Assembly: GCF_024105735.1 (NCBI RefSeq)
Contig: NZ_JAAAML010000002.1
Location: 992,001-1,056,000 of the forward strand
Source of the DNA: Parahoeflea alexandrii
GTDB lineage: Bacteria; Pseudomonadota; Alphaproteobacteria; Rhizobiales; Rhizobiaceae
DNA: 64,000 nucleotides
Reading direction: 5' to 3'
In this document: in pieces, positions 26,372-37,042 of the stretch
How the letters are laid out: every line of letters starts with the position of its first letter
Numbering within the stretch: the first letter of the stretch is position 1
Notes under the pieces: model-generated
Told to the model about the DNA's origin: nothing
What the model saw: the letters and a program-made list of their open reading frames with translations, nothing else
The model's database searches: none
Program-made: the position numbers and the translations under genes

Positions 26372-28057
26372 TCAGGCGTCGCGCAATTCGCGGCGCAGGA
26401 TCTTGCCGACATTGGTCTTCGGCAATTCATCCTTGAACACAACGATCTTCGGGCGCTTGTAGTTGGTCAGCCCGGTGGCGCAATGTTCCTTCACATCGGC
26501 CTCGGTCAGGTTCGGATCCTTGCGCACCACAAACAGCTTGACCGCTTCGCCCGAATGCTCGTCGGGCACCGCAACGGCTGCGGCTTCGGCCACGCCCGGA
26601 TGCGATACCGCAACTTCCTCGATCTCGTTCGGATAGACATTGAAGCCCGAGACCAGGATCATGTCCTTCTTGCGGTCGACGATCTTGGTGTAGCCGCTCT
26701 CGTCCATGAAGCCCATGTCGCCGGAGCGGAAATAGCCGTCATCGGTCATCACCTTGGCGGTCTCGTCCGCTCGGTTCCAGTAACCCGCCATCACCTGCGG
26801 ACCCTTGATGCAGATCTCGCCGACTTCGCCCAGCGGCATCGACTTGCCATCCTCGTCACGGATGTCGATATAGGTCGAAGGCAGTGGCAAGCCGATCGTC
26901 CCGGAGAAATCATCGGCGTCAAACCGGTTGGCCGTGGCCACCGGAGCGGTTTCCGACAACCCGTAGCCTTCCGAGATCACGCAGCCGGTCAGTTGCTTCC
27001 AGCGATCCGCAACCGGTCGCTGTACCGCCATGCCGCCGCCAAGCGACAGCAGCAGCGGCTTGAAGTTCAGCTTCTGGAAGTCTTCGTTGTTGAGCAGCGC
27101 GTTGAACAGGGTGTTCAGTCCCGGAAAGACGTGGAACTCGTACTTGCCCAGTTCCTTGACGAAGCCCGGGATGTCGCGGGGGTTTGGAATCAGCAGGTTG
27201 TGTGCACCCTGCGACATGCCCATCAGCGCATTCACCGTCAACGCGAAGATATGGTAGAGCGGCAGCGCACAGACATAGAGCAGCACATCGGGTTTCTGCT
27301 TCTTGATGAAGGCTGCGGGAAGCCACAGGTCGTTCTGCGCCACGTTCGAAAGCACGTTGGCATTGGTCAGCGTGGCACCCTTGGACACACCGGTGGTGCC
27401 GCCGGTGTATTGCAGGAAGGCTACGTCATCGGGCTTCGAGTTTCCGGGCTTGAGTGTCTTTCCCTGGCCGGCGGCAAGCGCCGCCTTGAAGCTGACATGG
27501 CCGGGCAGAGACCAGTCCGGGACCATCTTCTTGACCTTGCGGACAACGAAATTGACCAGGTGGCCCTTCAGGCCCAGCAGGTCGCCCATGGTCGCCACGC
27601 AGACATGCTTGACGTCGGTTCTGGAAATCACCTGTTGCAGCGTCACTGCGAAGTTCTCGAGAATGAGAATGGCCTTGGCGCCCGAATCCTTGAGCTGGTG
27701 TTCAAGTTCACGCGGCGTGTAGAGCGGGTTGACATTGACCACCGTGTAGCCGGCGCGCAGTACAGCCGCCATTGCCACCGGCATCTGCAGGATGTTCGGC
27801 ATCATCACCGCAACCCTGTCGCCCTTCTCAAGGCCAAGCGATTGCAGCCAGGCGCCGATCGCCGAGGACATGCTTTCCATTTCCGAATAGGTGATGGTCT
27901 TGCCCATGCAGGTATAGGCCGGCCGGCTGGCAAACCGCTTGAACGAATCCTCGATCAGCCCTGCGATTGACGAGTAGTGCAGCGCTCCGATGTCGGAAGC
28001 GGTGTTTGGCGGATAGGACGCCAGCCAGATGCGATCCTTGGCAGCAGTCGTGTTCAT
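26372..28057 (-). CDS. fadD: Long-chain fatty acid-CoA ligase
   Basis: 561-residue ANL-superfamily acyl-CoA synthetase that activates long-chain fatty acids for beta-oxidation, usually at the inner membrane. The AMP-binding P-loop is [15 protein letters not shown] (about residues 219-233); [10 protein letters not shown], the linker block [26 protein letters not shown], and the C-terminal [14 protein letters not shown] with catalytic Lys are complete. ATG 28057 follows AGGGAG. A palindrome TTGACG-TAAG-CGTCAA 125 bases upstream is a candidate operator, possibly shared with the nitronate monooxygenase. The FadJ/thiolase pair at 60829-64000 supplies later steps. Confidence 0.95.
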   Translation of the reverse strand: MNTTAAKDRIWLASYPPNTASDIGALHYSSIAGLIEDSFKRFASRPAYTCMGKTITYSEMESMSSAIGAWLQSLGLEKGDRVAVMMPNILQMPVAMAAVLRAGYTVVNVNPLYTPRELEHQLKDSGAKAILILENFAVTLQQVISRTDVKHVCVATMGDLLGLKGHLVNFVVRKVKKMVPDWSLPGHVSFKAALAAGQGKTLKPGNSKPDDVAFLQYTGGTTGVSKGATLTNANVLSNVAQNDLWLPAAFIKKQKPDVLLYVCALPLYHIFALTVNALMGMSQGAHNLLIPNPRDIPGFVKELGKYEFHVFPGLNTLFNALLNNEDFQKLNFKPLLLSLGGGMAVQRPVADRWKQLTGCVISEGYGLSETAPVATANRFDADDFSGTIGLPLPSTYIDIRDEDGKSMPLGEVGEICIKGPQVMAGYWNRADETAKVMTDDGYFRSGDMGFMDESGYTKIVDRKKDMILVSGFNVYPNEIEEVAVSHPGVAEAAAVAVPDEHSGEAVKLFVVRKDPNLTEADVKEHCATGLTNYKRPKIVVFKDELPKTNVGKILRRELRDA

Positions 28058-28181
28058 GATGTCTCACTCCCTCTTTATATCCGGATGCGGGCGCATGCCT
28101 TGGTGTGGCTGCTGCTCCTCTTCCCTCACGCCGGTTCCTTCAAGATTTAGAATGCCACGATCCCCGTTGCAATGCCTTCCC

Positions 28182-28197
28182 TTGACGTAAGCGTCAA
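28182..28197. promoter_or_regulatory. Inverted repeat TTGACG-TAAG-CGTCAA upstream of fadD
   Basis: Perfect 6-bp arms (28182-28187 and 28192-28197) about 125 bases upstream of the fadD start. The (T)TGACGT core matches the palindrome at 5109-5128. The shape resembles LiuR-type MerR operators in proteobacteria; assignment is inference. Confidence 0.55.
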
Positions 28198-28278
28198 AAT
28201 TTCGTGCATTATTGGTCACAGCCTCTGGCTGAAAGCGCCCAGATGGCTTGAGAAGTCGTCAAATGCGCCGTCTCGGGT

Positions 28279-29163
28279 TTATCTGCCCACCGCATCGGCG
28301 CCCATTCCGACGATTGCCTCGTCAATCTCGCCGATGGCGCCCTTGTCCTTGCCGGTGTAGGGCAGTTCCTTCAGGATCGTCCGAATGACATTGATCCGGG
28401 CACGCCGCTTGTCATTGGCCTTCACCACGGTCCATGGCGCATGGTCGCTATGGGTTTGCTTGAGCATCAGGTTGCGCATTTCCGTGTAGTCATCCCACTT
28501 GTTCAGGCTGGAGATGTCCATCGGTGACAGTTTCCAGGACTTGAGCTTGCTGTGGCGGCGGTCGTGGAAGCGCTTGAGCTGCATTTCGCGTCCGATGTTG
28601 AGCCAGAACTTGAACAGGTGGATGCCAGCATTCACCGGCATGCGTTCGAAGTGTGGGGTTTCCTCGAGAAAATGCGCGTGCTGCTCGGGTGTGCAGAACC
28701 CCATCACCGGCTCCACCCCGGCGCGGTTGTACCAGGAGCGGTCGAACATCACGAATTCGCCGGATGTCGGGAAATGATCGACATAGCGCTGGTAGTACCA
28801 TTGCCCGCGCTCGGTCTCGGTGGGTTTGGGCAGGGCCACGATGCGGGCCGACCGCGGGTTCATGTAGGCCCGGGTCGCGCCGATCGATCCGCCCTTGCCG
28901 GCCGCATCGCGGCCTTCGAACACCGAAATCACCCGCTTGCCGGTCTCGCCGAGCCAGGTCTGCACCTTGACCAGTTCAACCTGCAGCGCTTCGAGCGTGT
29001 CTTCGTACTCGTCACGATCAAGTTTCTTCTTGTAGGGATAGTTGTCCGACGTGAAGGCATGGTCATCCACCCAGTCCGGCAACTTCGGATCGTCGATGTC
29101 GAAGCTCCTCAGCTTGCCATCGACCTCGATCTCGACTGCCCGGCTGGTTGTATCGCTGCCCAT
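28279..29163 (-). CDS. ppk2: Polyphosphate kinase 2 (PPK2)
   Basis: 294-residue PPK2-family enzyme that uses polyphosphate to phosphorylate nucleotides (typically GDP/ADP to GTP/ATP). The P-loop is [11 protein letters not shown] (about 82-92), the lid region includes [14 protein letters not shown], and [17 protein letters not shown] is the Walker B block. One complete PPK2 domain of class I size. It lies less than 3 kb from the Pho locus, consistent with phosphate storage metabolism, although separated from it by fumC. Confidence 0.93.
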   Translation of the reverse strand: MGSDTTSRAVEIEVDGKLRSFDIDDPKLPDWVDDHAFTSDNYPYKKKLDRDEYEDTLEALQVELVKVQTWLGETGKRVISVFEGRDAAGKGGSIGATRAYMNPRSARIVALPKPTETERGQWYYQRYVDHFPTSGEFVMFDRSWYNRAGVEPVMGFCTPEQHAHFLEETPHFERMPVNAGIHLFKFWLNIGREMQLKRFHDRRHSKLKSWKLSPMDISSLNKWDDYTEMRNLMLKQTHSDHAPWTVVKANDKRRARINVIRTILKELPYTGKDKGAIGEIDEAIVGMGADAVGR

Positions 29164-29219
29164 TCTCTCTTCCTTTCGCTACGCGCTTCACCCTGAGAAC
29201 GGACCGACGTCACGATGCT

Positions 29220-30611
29220 TCAACCGGGACGGGTCATCTCTTCGGGACGGACAATACGGTCGTAATCGGCCGCTGTCACGAGGCCGCTCTTGAGAGCCTC
29301 CTCACGCAAGGTGGTGCCGTTCGCATGCGCCTTCTTGGCAATCGCCGCCGCGTTATCATAGCCAATCGTTGGCGCCAGCGCGGTGACAAGCATCAGCGAG
29401 CGTTCCAGCGACGCCTTTATATTGTCCTTTCGGGCCTCGATGCCGACAACGCAATTGTCGGTAAAAGAGACAGCGGCATCGGCGAGCAGTTGCACCGACT
29501 GCAGGAAATTGTAGGCCATCACCGGATTGTAGACATTGAGCTCGAAATGCCCCTGGCTGCCGGCGAAGCTCAAGGCTGCATTGTTGCCGAACACCTGCAC
29601 GCAGACTTGGGTCATCGCCTCGCACTGGGTCGGGTTGACCTTGCCGGGCATGATCGACGAGCCCGGCTCGTTCTCCGGCAGGGCCAGTTCGCCCAGACCC
29701 GAGCGCGGGCCTGAGCCCAGAAAGCGGATGTCGTTGGCGATCTTGAACAGCGCCGCCGCCGCGGCATTGATGGCGCCGTGCGAAAACACCATGGCGTCAT
29801 GGGCGGCCAGCGCCTCGAACTTGTTGGGAGCGGTGACAAACGGCAACCCAGTTATGGCCGCGACACGCTCGGCCACTTTCTCGGCGAAGCCGACCGGCGC
29901 ATTCAGTCCGGTGCCGACCGCCGTGCCGCCCTGGGCCAGCTCGTAAAGGCCGGGCAAGGTCGTTTCGATCCGGCGGATCGAGGAGGCGACCTGTGCTGCG
30001 TATCCGCCGAACTCTTGCCCGAGCGTCAGCGGCGTTGCGTCCTGCGTGTGGGTCCGGCCGATCTTGATGATCCCGGCAAAGGATTTCGCCTTGTCATCAA
30101 GGGCCCCATGCAGCTGTTTCAGCGCCGGCAGCAGGTGATGGACCAGCTGCTCGGCGCAGGCAATGTGCATGGCCGTCGGATAGGTGTCGTTGGAAGACTG
30201 GCTCATGTTGACATGGTCGTTGGGATGGACCGGTTTCTTCGATCCCATCTCGCCCCCCATCATCTCGATGGCGCGGTTGGAAATCACCTCGTTGGCGTTC
30301 ATGTTGGACTGGGTGCCCGATCCTGTCTGCCAGACCACAAGCGGGAAATGCCCATCGAGCTTGCCGTCGATCACCTCCTGCGCAGCGGCCACGATGGCCT
30401 TGCCGGTCTCCGAATCAAGGCGGCCCAACTCCATGTTGGTTTCCGCCGCGGCCCGCTTGACGGTTCCCAGTGCACGCACGATCGAAAGCGGCTGGGTTTC
30501 CCATCCGATCTTGAAATTGCCGAGCGAGCGTTGTGCCTGCGCCCCCCAATACTTGTCTGCTTCCACCTCGATCGGGCCAAAGCTGTCGGTTTCGGTTCTG
30601 TAACTGGACAT
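29220..30611 (-). CDS. fumC: Fumarate hydratase, class II
   Basis: 463-residue TCA-cycle enzyme hydrating fumarate to malate, iron-independent class. The signature [11 protein letters not shown] is present, with [14 protein letters not shown] and the [17 protein letters not shown] block containing the catalytic histidine. ATG 30611 with AGGA seven bases upstream gives the standard length; a GTG at 30629 would add six residues. Divergent from phoR across 140 bases. Confidence 0.96.
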   Translation of the reverse strand: MSSYRTETDSFGPIEVEADKYWGAQAQRSLGNFKIGWETQPLSIVRALGTVKRAAAETNMELGRLDSETGKAIVAAAQEVIDGKLDGHFPLVVWQTGSGTQSNMNANEVISNRAIEMMGGEMGSKKPVHPNDHVNMSQSSNDTYPTAMHIACAEQLVHHLLPALKQLHGALDDKAKSFAGIIKIGRTHTQDATPLTLGQEFGGYAAQVASSIRRIETTLPGLYELAQGGTAVGTGLNAPVGFAEKVAERVAAITGLPFVTAPNKFEALAAHDAMVFSHGAINAAAAALFKIANDIRFLGSGPRSGLGELALPENEPGSSIMPGKVNPTQCEAMTQVCVQVFGNNAALSFAGSQGHFELNVYNPVMAYNFLQSVQLLADAAVSFTDNCVVGIEARKDNIKASLERSLMLVTALAPTIGYDNAAAIAKKAHANGTTLREEALKSGLVTAADYDRIVRPEEMTRPG

Positions 30612-30751
30612 TCCGGGTATCCTGATCACCTGTTCTTTTGCCGGACCGGCCGGTTTCCCACTTGAAAGGCCACATCGTCATTGTGATTTCAAGTTGTGGA
30701 GTTAAACAAGTAGAGCATCACGCAAGCGGACAAGTCCGGACGGGGAAATCA

Positions 30752-32056
30752 ATGGTCGAAAACACACAGGATCTGCCGGAAGGCGAAGAGGCCCGGACTG
30801 GTCTTGCCGCACGCCTCAGGTCCCACGTGCTCCCGCTTGTTCTGGCTGGTGTGGCCGCGATTGCCACGGTGCCTGCGGGTCTGGAGCCGTGGCAGGCTCT
30901 GATCGGCTACGGCGCCTTCGCGGCAGGTCTGCTGTTCTGGCGCACGGGCAAGGCCGGCGCCCGGTCTCGCGCGAGGAAAAAGGCTGCGAAACTGAACCCG
31001 CCGGATTTTGCCATTATCGAGGCGCTCGACATGCCTACGATCGTGTTCGACCGGGACACCCAGATCGTGCGCCAGAACGCTGCCGCGAGATCCCTTGTCG
31101 GCGCCTATCCCGAGCGCGCGGTGCTGTCGGCACGGATAAGATCGCCGGCCATACTCGATCTTGTCGCGCGGGTGGTCGCTCGCGGCATTCCCGAGAGCGT
31201 AGAGCATACAGAGCGGGTGCCATCGGAGCGCTGGCACGAGGTCCGGGTTGCACCGGTTTCCACTGCTGCCGATCCGGGCAAGCGATTGTTTGTCATCACG
31301 TTCCGCGATCTCACGGAAGCAAGGCGCATGGACCGGATGCGGACCGACTTTGTTGCCAATGCCAGCCACGAACTCAGAACGCCGCTGGCTTCGCTGATGG
31401 GATTCATCGAGACCATGCAGGGGCCGGCACGCAACGACGAAGCCGCTCGCAGCCGGTTTTTCGGCATCATGCTGGAACAGGCGCAACGCATGGCGCGCCT
31501 GATCGACGATCTGCTGTCGCTGTCGCGGCTCGAGATGCGCGCCCATGTCGCCCCTGAGGGGGAAGTCGATCTAGGACGGACGGTCGCGCACGTGGTTGAT
31601 ACGCTGAAGCCGATGGCAAGCGACCTCGGCGTCGAGATCGAACTGGAACTGCCCGAACAGGCAGCCGTCGTCACCGGCGATGTCGATGAGCTCATCCAGG
31701 TCTTTTCCAACCTGATCGAGAATGCCTGCAAATACGGCCAGACCGGCAAGCGCGTTCAGATCACCGTTGCCGACACCGAGGGGGAAGGCGCGCATGTCAC
31801 GGTAAGGGACTTTGGCCCGGGTATAGCAAAGGAGCATGTTCCCCGCCTCACCGAACGGTTCTATCGCGTCGATGTGGAGACCAGCAGGGCGAAAAAGGGG
31901 ACCGGTCTTGGCCTGGCGATCGTCAAACACATCCTTGCCCGCCATCGAGCCCGGCTGGTTGTACGCTCCACGCCGGGGGAGGGATCGGCCTTCACTGTCA
32001 AATTCGGCCCCTCCGTCTCCGGCAAGATCTCAACAAAAAATCAATTATACAATTAA
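30752..32056 (+). CDS. phoR: Phosphate regulon sensor histidine kinase PhoR
   Basis: 434-residue inner-membrane kinase that phosphorylates PhoB under phosphate limitation. Two hydrophobic segments at about residues 26-40 and 43-58 anchor it; a PAS-like domain follows (about 85-185); the phosphoacceptor is H206 in NASHELRTPLA; the ATP-binding domain has NLIENACKYG, VRDFGPGIA and KGTGLGLAIVKHI. There is no large periplasmic domain, as usual for PhoR, which reads the PstSCAB-PhoU complex. ATG 30752 follows GGGGA. The cognate phoB lies at the far end of the same gene run (37789). Confidence 0.93.
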   Translation: MVENTQDLPEGEEARTGLAARLRSHVLPLVLAGVAAIATVPAGLEPWQALIGYGAFAAGLLFWRTGKAGARSRARKKAAKLNPPDFAIIEALDMPTIVFDRDTQIVRQNAAARSLVGAYPERAVLSARIRSPAILDLVARVVARGIPESVEHTERVPSERWHEVRVAPVSTAADPGKRLFVITFRDLTEARRMDRMRTDFVANASHELRTPLASLMGFIETMQGPARNDEAARSRFFGIMLEQAQRMARLIDDLLSLSRLEMRAHVAPEGEVDLGRTVAHVVDTLKPMASDLGVEIELELPEQAAVVTGDVDELIQVFSNLIENACKYGQTGKRVQITVADTEGEGAHVTVRDFGPGIAKEHVPRLTERFYRVDVETSRAKKGTGLGLAIVKHILARHRARLVVRSTPGEGSAFTVKFGPSVSGKISTKNQLYN

Positions 32057-32061
32057 TATCA

Positions 32062-32105
32062 ATGACTTAAAATGTCATAAAACAGTGATCTAATTGTCAT
32101 AAAAC
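32062..32105 (+). promoter_or_regulatory. Tandem Pho box upstream of pstS
   Basis: Seven-base elements repeat with an 11-base period: ATGACTT (32062-32068), TGTCATA (32073-32079), AGTGATC (32084-32090) and TGTCATA (32095-32101), separated by four-base A/T-rich spacers. This is the alphaproteobacterial PhoB-binding arrangement and lies about 100 bases before pstS, separating phoR from the pst genes. Confidence 0.87.
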
Positions 32106-32202
32106 GGAATCCCGAAAGGCCTAGAAAAGGCCAGCCTTAGATGGCTGACACCATGGTCCTGCAAAAGGGCCTTGCCACCCTGACCCATGACGGGAGATTC
32201 CC

Positions 32203-33234
32203 ATGAACGCAATTAAACTCGCCGCAGCCGCCATCCTGGCTTCCTCGGCACTCACCGGTGCTGCTGTCGCCCGTGACCAGGTCCAGATCGCTGGTTCCTC
32301 CACTGTTCTTCCCTACGCCTCGATTGTTGCCGAAGCCTTCGGTGAAAACTTCGAGTTTCCGACCCCGGTTGTTGAATCCGGCGGTTCGGGCGCAGGCCGC
32401 AAGAAGCTTTGCGAAGGTGTTGGCGAAAACACCATCGACATTGCCAACTCTTCGTCGCGCATCAAGCAGTCCGACATCGACCTTTGCGCCTCCAACGGCG
32501 TGACCGAGATCCAGGAGGTCCGCATTGGTTACGATGGCATCGTGTTCGCCTCGGACATCAATGGTCCTGAGTACGCGTTCACCCCTTCGGACTGGCACAA
32601 TGCACTTGCTGCCAAGGTCCTGAAGGACGGCCAGCTGGTCGACAACCCTTACAAGTCCTGGAACGAAATCCGCGCCGATCTTCCGGCTCAGGAAATCCTG
32701 GCATTCGTTCCCGGCACCAAGCACGGCACCCGCGAAGTCTTCGACGAGAAGGTCATCATCGCTGGTTGCGAAGAAAACGGCGCTGCTGAGGCCCACAAGG
32801 CCGCTGGTGCCGAAGACGTGGACGACGCCTGCATGGCTCTCCGCACCGATGGCGTCTCGATCGACATCGACGGCGACTACACCGAGACGCTGGCTCGTGT
32901 TGACGCCAACAAGAACGGCATCGGCGTTTTCGGCCTGTCCTTCTATCAGAACAACACCGACAAGATCCGCGTCGGCACCATGGGTGGCGTTGTTCCTTCG
33001 GTCGAGTCGATCGCTTCGGGTGAATATCCGGTTTCGCGTCCGCTCTACTTCTACGTCAAGAACGCACATCTGGACGTGATCCCTGGTCTCCAGGAATATG
33101 TCGAGTTCTTCGTCTCTGACGAAATCGCTGGCCCCGACGGCCCGCTCGCTGCCTACGGTCTGGTTTCCGATCCGGAGCTCGCCAAGACGCAGGAAATGGT
33201 GAAGAGCCGTACCCCGATGGGCGCGCTGAACTGA
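32203..33234 (+). CDS. pstS: Phosphate ABC transporter substrate-binding protein PstS
   Basis: 343-residue periplasmic phosphate-binding protein. Signal peptide about residues 1-23 (cleavage near AVARDQ). Phosphate-binding loops are IAGSSTVLPY (about 29-38) and SGGSGAGRKKLC (59-70), with PGTKHGTREVF further on. Translation start is supported by GGGAG before the ATG. Codon use includes more ggt/gct/tcg than neighbouring genes, consistent with high expression under phosphate starvation (impression, not computed). It is preceded by the Pho box and followed by a G/C hairpin. Confidence 0.96.
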   Translation: MNAIKLAAAAILASSALTGAAVARDQVQIAGSSTVLPYASIVAEAFGENFEFPTPVVESGGSGAGRKKLCEGVGENTIDIANSSSRIKQSDIDLCASNGVTEIQEVRIGYDGIVFASDINGPEYAFTPSDWHNALAAKVLKDGQLVDNPYKSWNEIRADLPAQEILAFVPGTKHGTREVFDEKVIIAGCEENGAAEAHKAAGAEDVDDACMALRTDGVSIDIDGDYTETLARVDANKNGIGVFGLSFYQNNTDKIRVGTMGGVVPSVESIASGEYPVSRPLYFYVKNAHLDVIPGLQEYVEFFVSDEIAGPDGPLAAYGLVSDPELAKTQEMVKSRTPMGALN

Positions 33235-33251
33235 TCCGTTTGACGCCAAGA

Positions 33252-33274
33252 GGGCGGCGCCTGGTGCGCCGCCC
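33252..33274 (+). promoter_or_regulatory. Hairpin between pstS and pstC (possible mRNA stabiliser or attenuator)
   Basis: Perfect 9-bp stem GGGCGGCGC/GCGCCGCCC with loop CTGGT in the 66-base pstS-pstC gap, without a following T-tract. Such hairpins often keep binding-protein mRNA more abundant than that of the permeases. Confidence 0.6.
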
Positions 33275-33300
33275 TTCCTCGCGAACAGGGCGACTTCGAA

Positions 33301-34761
33301 ATGACTCCAGGCACCATCGCAATCATCGTGCTCATACTCGCCGCGATCGGGTATGTTCTGGGTAGGCGGCGCGCTTTGCAGGCCGCAAAGCGGGAGGGGG
33401 TGAAGCTCCATTCTCTTCCAGGTTATTACGGAGAATCGGTCGCACTTTTTACTGCCGTGCCCGCGCTTTTCTTGATGGCCGCATGGCTGTTTCTGCAGCC
33501 CATCGTCATCGAGAGCAGCATCAGCGCCAAAATCCCTGACTCGGTGGTTCCGGAAGGCGGTGCCAAGAGCCTGGTGATGGTCGATGTACGTCGGATTTCC
33601 GATGGTTTGGGATTGATCCTCGCTCAAGGAGATGTTTCTGAAAGCGAGCTGGTGGACATGCGGGCCGACCTGACCAATGTCCGCTCTCGGCTTGCCGAAG
33701 TCGGTGTGGCGCTTGGCTCCGACGTGGCCCCTGCCGTTTTTGAAGCGGCCAAGTCCTACCGCGAGTTCGACAGCATCGCCTCTTCGGTTCGAAACGTCGC
33801 CGTGATCGTCGTCGCTCTGGCTTTCGCTTTCTGGGCCTGGTCACGTATCACGCCCAAAATGCGCGCCCGCAACATCACAGAGACCTTTATCAAGGCGCTT
33901 CTGATGGGCTCCTCTTTGGTGGCTATCCTGACCACTGTCGGGATCGTGGCATCGCTGCTGTTTGAATCATTGCAGTTCTTCCAGCTCTACCCGGCGAGCG
34001 AATTCTACTTCTCGACTGTCTGGAATCCGCAGTTTCGCGGTGGCTCCGATTTCGGGTTTCTGCCTTTGCTCTGGGGTACGCTCTACGTATCCTTCGTCGC
34101 CCTCCTCGTGGCCGTCCCGATAGGCCTGATGATCGCGATCTATCTTGCCGAATATTCCGGACGTGCGTTGCGCAGCTTCGCCAAGCCCGCCATCGAGGTG
34201 CTCGCCGGTATCCCAACGATCGTCTATGGTTTGTTTGCGCTCATAACAGTCGGCCCGTTTCTTCGCGACTGGATAGCCCAGCCGCTGGGCCTTGGAACGT
34301 CGTCAGCATCGGTGATGACCGCCGGCCTTGTGATGGGCATCATGCTGATCCCGTTCATCTCGTCATTGTCCGATGATATTATCAATGCTGTGCCGCAAGC
34401 GATGCGCGATGGTTCCTATGGCCTCGGCGCTACCCAGTCGGAAACCATCAAGCAGGTTATCCTCCCTGCCGCTCTTCCGGGAATTGTCGGGGCTTTCCTG
34501 CTGGCTGCCAGCCGCGCCATCGGCGAAACCATGATCGTCGTCATGGGGGCAGGGGCTGCGGCTCGCCTTGACCTCAATCCCTTTGAGGCAATGACAACCG
34601 TCACCGTGAAAATCGTGAGCCAGTTGACTGGAGACACCGAGTTTGCCAGCCCCGAGACCCTTGTGGCCTTCGCGCTTGGCCTGACCCTGTTCGTCTTCAC
34701 GCTCGGCCTGAATGTTCTGGCGCTCTACATTGTGCGCAAATACCGGGAGCAATACGAATGA
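33301..34761 (+). CDS. pstC: Phosphate ABC transporter permease PstC
   Basis: 486-residue inner-membrane permease. The first transmembrane helix is at the extreme N-terminus, followed by a second helix near residues 50-65 and a soluble coiled region (about 75-155); the transport domain in the C-terminal 300 residues holds the BPD_transp_1 motif region ...AMRDGSYGLGATQSETIKQVILPAALPGI. The long N-terminal extension is common in alphaproteobacterial PstC. It overlaps pstA by four bases (ATGA). Confidence 0.95.
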   Translation: MTPGTIAIIVLILAAIGYVLGRRRALQAAKREGVKLHSLPGYYGESVALFTAVPALFLMAAWLFLQPIVIESSISAKIPDSVVPEGGAKSLVMVDVRRISDGLGLILAQGDVSESELVDMRADLTNVRSRLAEVGVALGSDVAPAVFEAAKSYREFDSIASSVRNVAVIVVALAFAFWAWSRITPKMRARNITETFIKALLMGSSLVAILTTVGIVASLLFESLQFFQLYPASEFYFSTVWNPQFRGGSDFGFLPLLWGTLYVSFVALLVAVPIGLMIAIYLAEYSGRALRSFAKPAIEVLAGIPTIVYGLFALITVGPFLRDWIAQPLGLGTSSASVMTAGLVMGIMLIPFISSLSDDIINAVPQAMRDGSYGLGATQSETIKQVILPAALPGIVGAFLLAASRAIGETMIVVMGAGAAARLDLNPFEAMTTVTVKIVSQLTGDTEFASPETLVAFALGLTLFVFTLGLNVLALYIVRKYREQYE

Positions 34762-36113
34762 CCGAAATCACCGCCGATCATTCCGCCGGGGCTGGCACCA
34801 CCGGACGCTCGCTTTTGAATGTTGGAGAGCGTACCCGCAAACGCAATGCGGCGGAGAAGCGCTTCCGGATGATGGGCCTTGCGGCCGTTGCAATTGGTAT
34901 TTTCGCGCTTGTAGGACTGATGGCATCGATCCTGTCGAACGGTCTGTCGTCCTTCAACCAGACCTATATCGCCCTGGACGTTTATCTTGATCCTGCAAAG
35001 CTGGACAAGAATGGCAACCGCGCGCCAGAGGATCTGCAGAAGATCACGACTTTCACGATCCAGCCTCTGATCAAGACTGCTGTGCAGGACATGCTAGACA
35101 AACGCGGATTTGCGGCCGAAGGCGTCAACCCGAATGAAGCGGCTGCGCTCATTTCGGGGGAAGCCCCGGCTGAACTGCGCCGCTTCATTCTGGCCAACCC
35201 CGACCAGATAGGCGAAACGATTTCCTTCGATCTCCTCGCGTCCGGTCGTATCGACGGCTACTTCAAGGGCAGGGTGACCATGGAAAGCGCGGCACTCGAC
35301 CGCAACATTTCGCCCGAGCAGCTGGTTCTTGCCGATAGGTTGAAGGAAGCCGGAATTCTGGACCTTCGCTTCAACTGGGCTTTCTTCACCGCGCCTGACG
35401 CCTCTGACACCCGGCCTGAAGCAGCTGGCCTCGGCGTTGCCATTCTCGGATCTGCCTACATGATGATGATAGTGTTGGCCTTGTCGCTGCCAATCGGTGT
35501 CGCAGCCTCGATCTATCTTGAAGAGTTTGCGCCGCAGAATCGGTGGACTGACCTTATTGAAGTCAACATTGCAAACCTCGCTGCTGTGCCTTCTATCGTG
35601 TTCGGTATTCTGGGTCTGGCACTGTTTATCAATTTCGTCGGCCTGCCGCAGTCCGCTCCGATTGTCGGTGCTCTGGTGCTGACGTTGATGACGCTGCCCA
35701 CCATCATCATTGCCACGCGCGCCGCACTCAAGGCAGTCCCACCATCGATCCGTGACGCGGCGCTCGGAATTGGCGCTTCGAAAATGCAGGCCATTTTCCA
35801 CCATGTGCTGCCGCTCGCGGCTCCCGGCATCCTGACCGGAGCAATCATCGGTCTGGCCCAGGCACTGGGTGAAACGGCACCATTGCTGTTGATCGGCATG
35901 GTGGCATTCGTGCGTGAGTATCCTGCTGCGCCGCCCGAAGGCTTTTTCGACCCGGCTGCCGCACTGCCGGTCCAGGTTTACAATTGGACCCAGCGGGGCG
36001 ACCCGGCCTTTATCGAGCGGGCATCGGGCGCGATCATTGTCCTGCTGATCTTCCTGCTCGTCATGAACGCCATCGCCATCCTGTTGCGCCGACGCTTTGA
36101 GCGCCGCTGGTAG
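34758..36113 (+). CDS. pstA: Phosphate ABC transporter permease PstA
   Basis: 451-residue partner permease. N-terminal basic segment, one helix (about residues 36-56), a large extracytoplasmic insert of about 150 residues (roughly 60-215) and a C-terminal permease domain with [29 protein letters not shown] as the coupling motif. The insert makes it much longer than the roughly 300-residue enterobacterial PstA; this is usual in the group. Translationally coupled to pstC. Confidence 0.95.
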   Translation: MTEITADHSAGAGTTGRSLLNVGERTRKRNAAEKRFRMMGLAAVAIGIFALVGLMASILSNGLSSFNQTYIALDVYLDPAKLDKNGNRAPEDLQKITTFTIQPLIKTAVQDMLDKRGFAAEGVNPNEAAALISGEAPAELRRFILANPDQIGETISFDLLASGRIDGYFKGRVTMESAALDRNISPEQLVLADRLKEAGILDLRFNWAFFTAPDASDTRPEAAGLGVAILGSAYMMMIVLALSLPIGVAASIYLEEFAPQNRWTDLIEVNIANLAAVPSIVFGILGLALFINFVGLPQSAPIVGALVLTLMTLPTIIIATRAALKAVPPSIRDAALGIGASKMQAIFHHVLPLAAPGILTGAIIGLAQALGETAPLLLIGMVAFVREYPAAPPEGFFDPAAALPVQVYNWTQRGDPAFIERASGAIIVLLIFLLVMNAIAILLRRRFERRW

Positions 36114-36180
36114 GACCCGGCTGTCACCTTTGAATCAACCAAGCCCTGAGTATACTGAAACTGTTGAAGGGAAGACGGAG

Positions 36181-36996
36181 ATGAACATCATGTCTGAAGC
36201 GGCGACTGAAAAAGCGGTTGATGCTGCCATCGAGGAATCCGCGATCAAGATGCGCGGCACCGACGTCAGCGTTTTCTACGGCGAAAAGCAGGCGCTTTTT
36301 GATGTCAATCTCGATGTCCGCAAGAACAGCGTGACGGCGCTCATCGGACCCTCTGGCTGCGGCAAGTCGACTTTTCTGCGCTGTCTTAACCGGATGAATG
36401 ACACGATCGATATCTGCCGGGTCAACGGCGAAGTCACGCTGGACGGCGAAAACATCTACGCCCCGATGATCGATGTCGTGGAATTGCGGGCACGCGTCGG
36501 CATGGTCTTTCAGAAGCCCAACCCGTTTCCCAAGTCCATTTACGAAAACATCGTTTACGGACCGCGCATTCACGGCCAGGTTTCGACCCGCGCGGAGATG
36601 GACGAAGTTGTCGAGCGCAGCCTGATCAAGGCCGGCCTTTTCAACGAGGTCAAGGATCGTCTGCAGGAGCCGGGCACCGGTCTGTCGGGCGGCCAGCAGC
36701 AGCGGCTTTGCATCGCACGCGCCATCGCCGTAAGCCCTGAAGTCATTCTGATGGACGAGCCGTGCTCGGCGCTCGACCCGATCGCCACCGCAAAGGTCGA
36801 GGAACTGATCGACGAGCTTCGCGTCAATTACACCATCGTGATCGTGACCCACTCGATGCAGCAGGCTGCCCGTGTATCGCAACGCACGGCGATGTTCCAT
36901 CTGGGCTATCTTGTCGAGGAAGGTGATACCGACAAGATGTTCACCAATCCCGACAACAAGCTGACCCAGGACTACATCACCGGCCGCTTCGGCTAA
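36181..36996 (+). CDS. pstB: Phosphate ABC transporter ATP-binding protein PstB
   Basis: 271-residue ATPase of the PstSCAB importer. Walker [10 protein letters not shown] (residues 56-64), signature [16 protein letters not shown], Walker [15 protein letters not shown]-loop VTHSMQQA. Two nearby ATGs compete: 36181 (after GAAGGGAAG) and 36190 (nine bases after GGAG); the difference is three residues. The gap of 67 bases from pstA has no terminator. Confidence 0.96.
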   Translation: MNIMSEAATEKAVDAAIEESAIKMRGTDVSVFYGEKQALFDVNLDVRKNSVTALIGPSGCGKSTFLRCLNRMNDTIDICRVNGEVTLDGENIYAPMIDVVELRARVGMVFQKPNPFPKSIYENIVYGPRIHGQVSTRAEMDEVVERSLIKAGLFNEVKDRLQEPGTGLSGGQQQRLCIARAIAVSPEVILMDEPCSALDPIATAKVEELIDELRVNYTIVIVTHSMQQAARVSQRTAMFHLGYLVEEGDTDKMFTNPDNKLTQDYITGRFG

Positions 36997-37042
36997 TGCG
37001 ACTGCCTTTTGCGTCACGATTACAGGATTGAAGGATCAAACC

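Noticed and set aside
26261-27970. 569-codon plus-strand frame opposite fadD
   Set aside because: Antisense to the full fadD gene, whose ANL motifs are complete.
28182-28197. Reading the fadD-upstream palindrome as a plain -35 box (TTGACG)
   Set aside because: On the minus strand it is not followed at 17 bases by a plausible -10, while the symmetry is perfect, so an operator is more likely.
32137-33627. 496-codon minus-strand frame opposite pstS
   Set aside because: Antisense to pstS and the pstC start; no motif and no ribosome-binding site.
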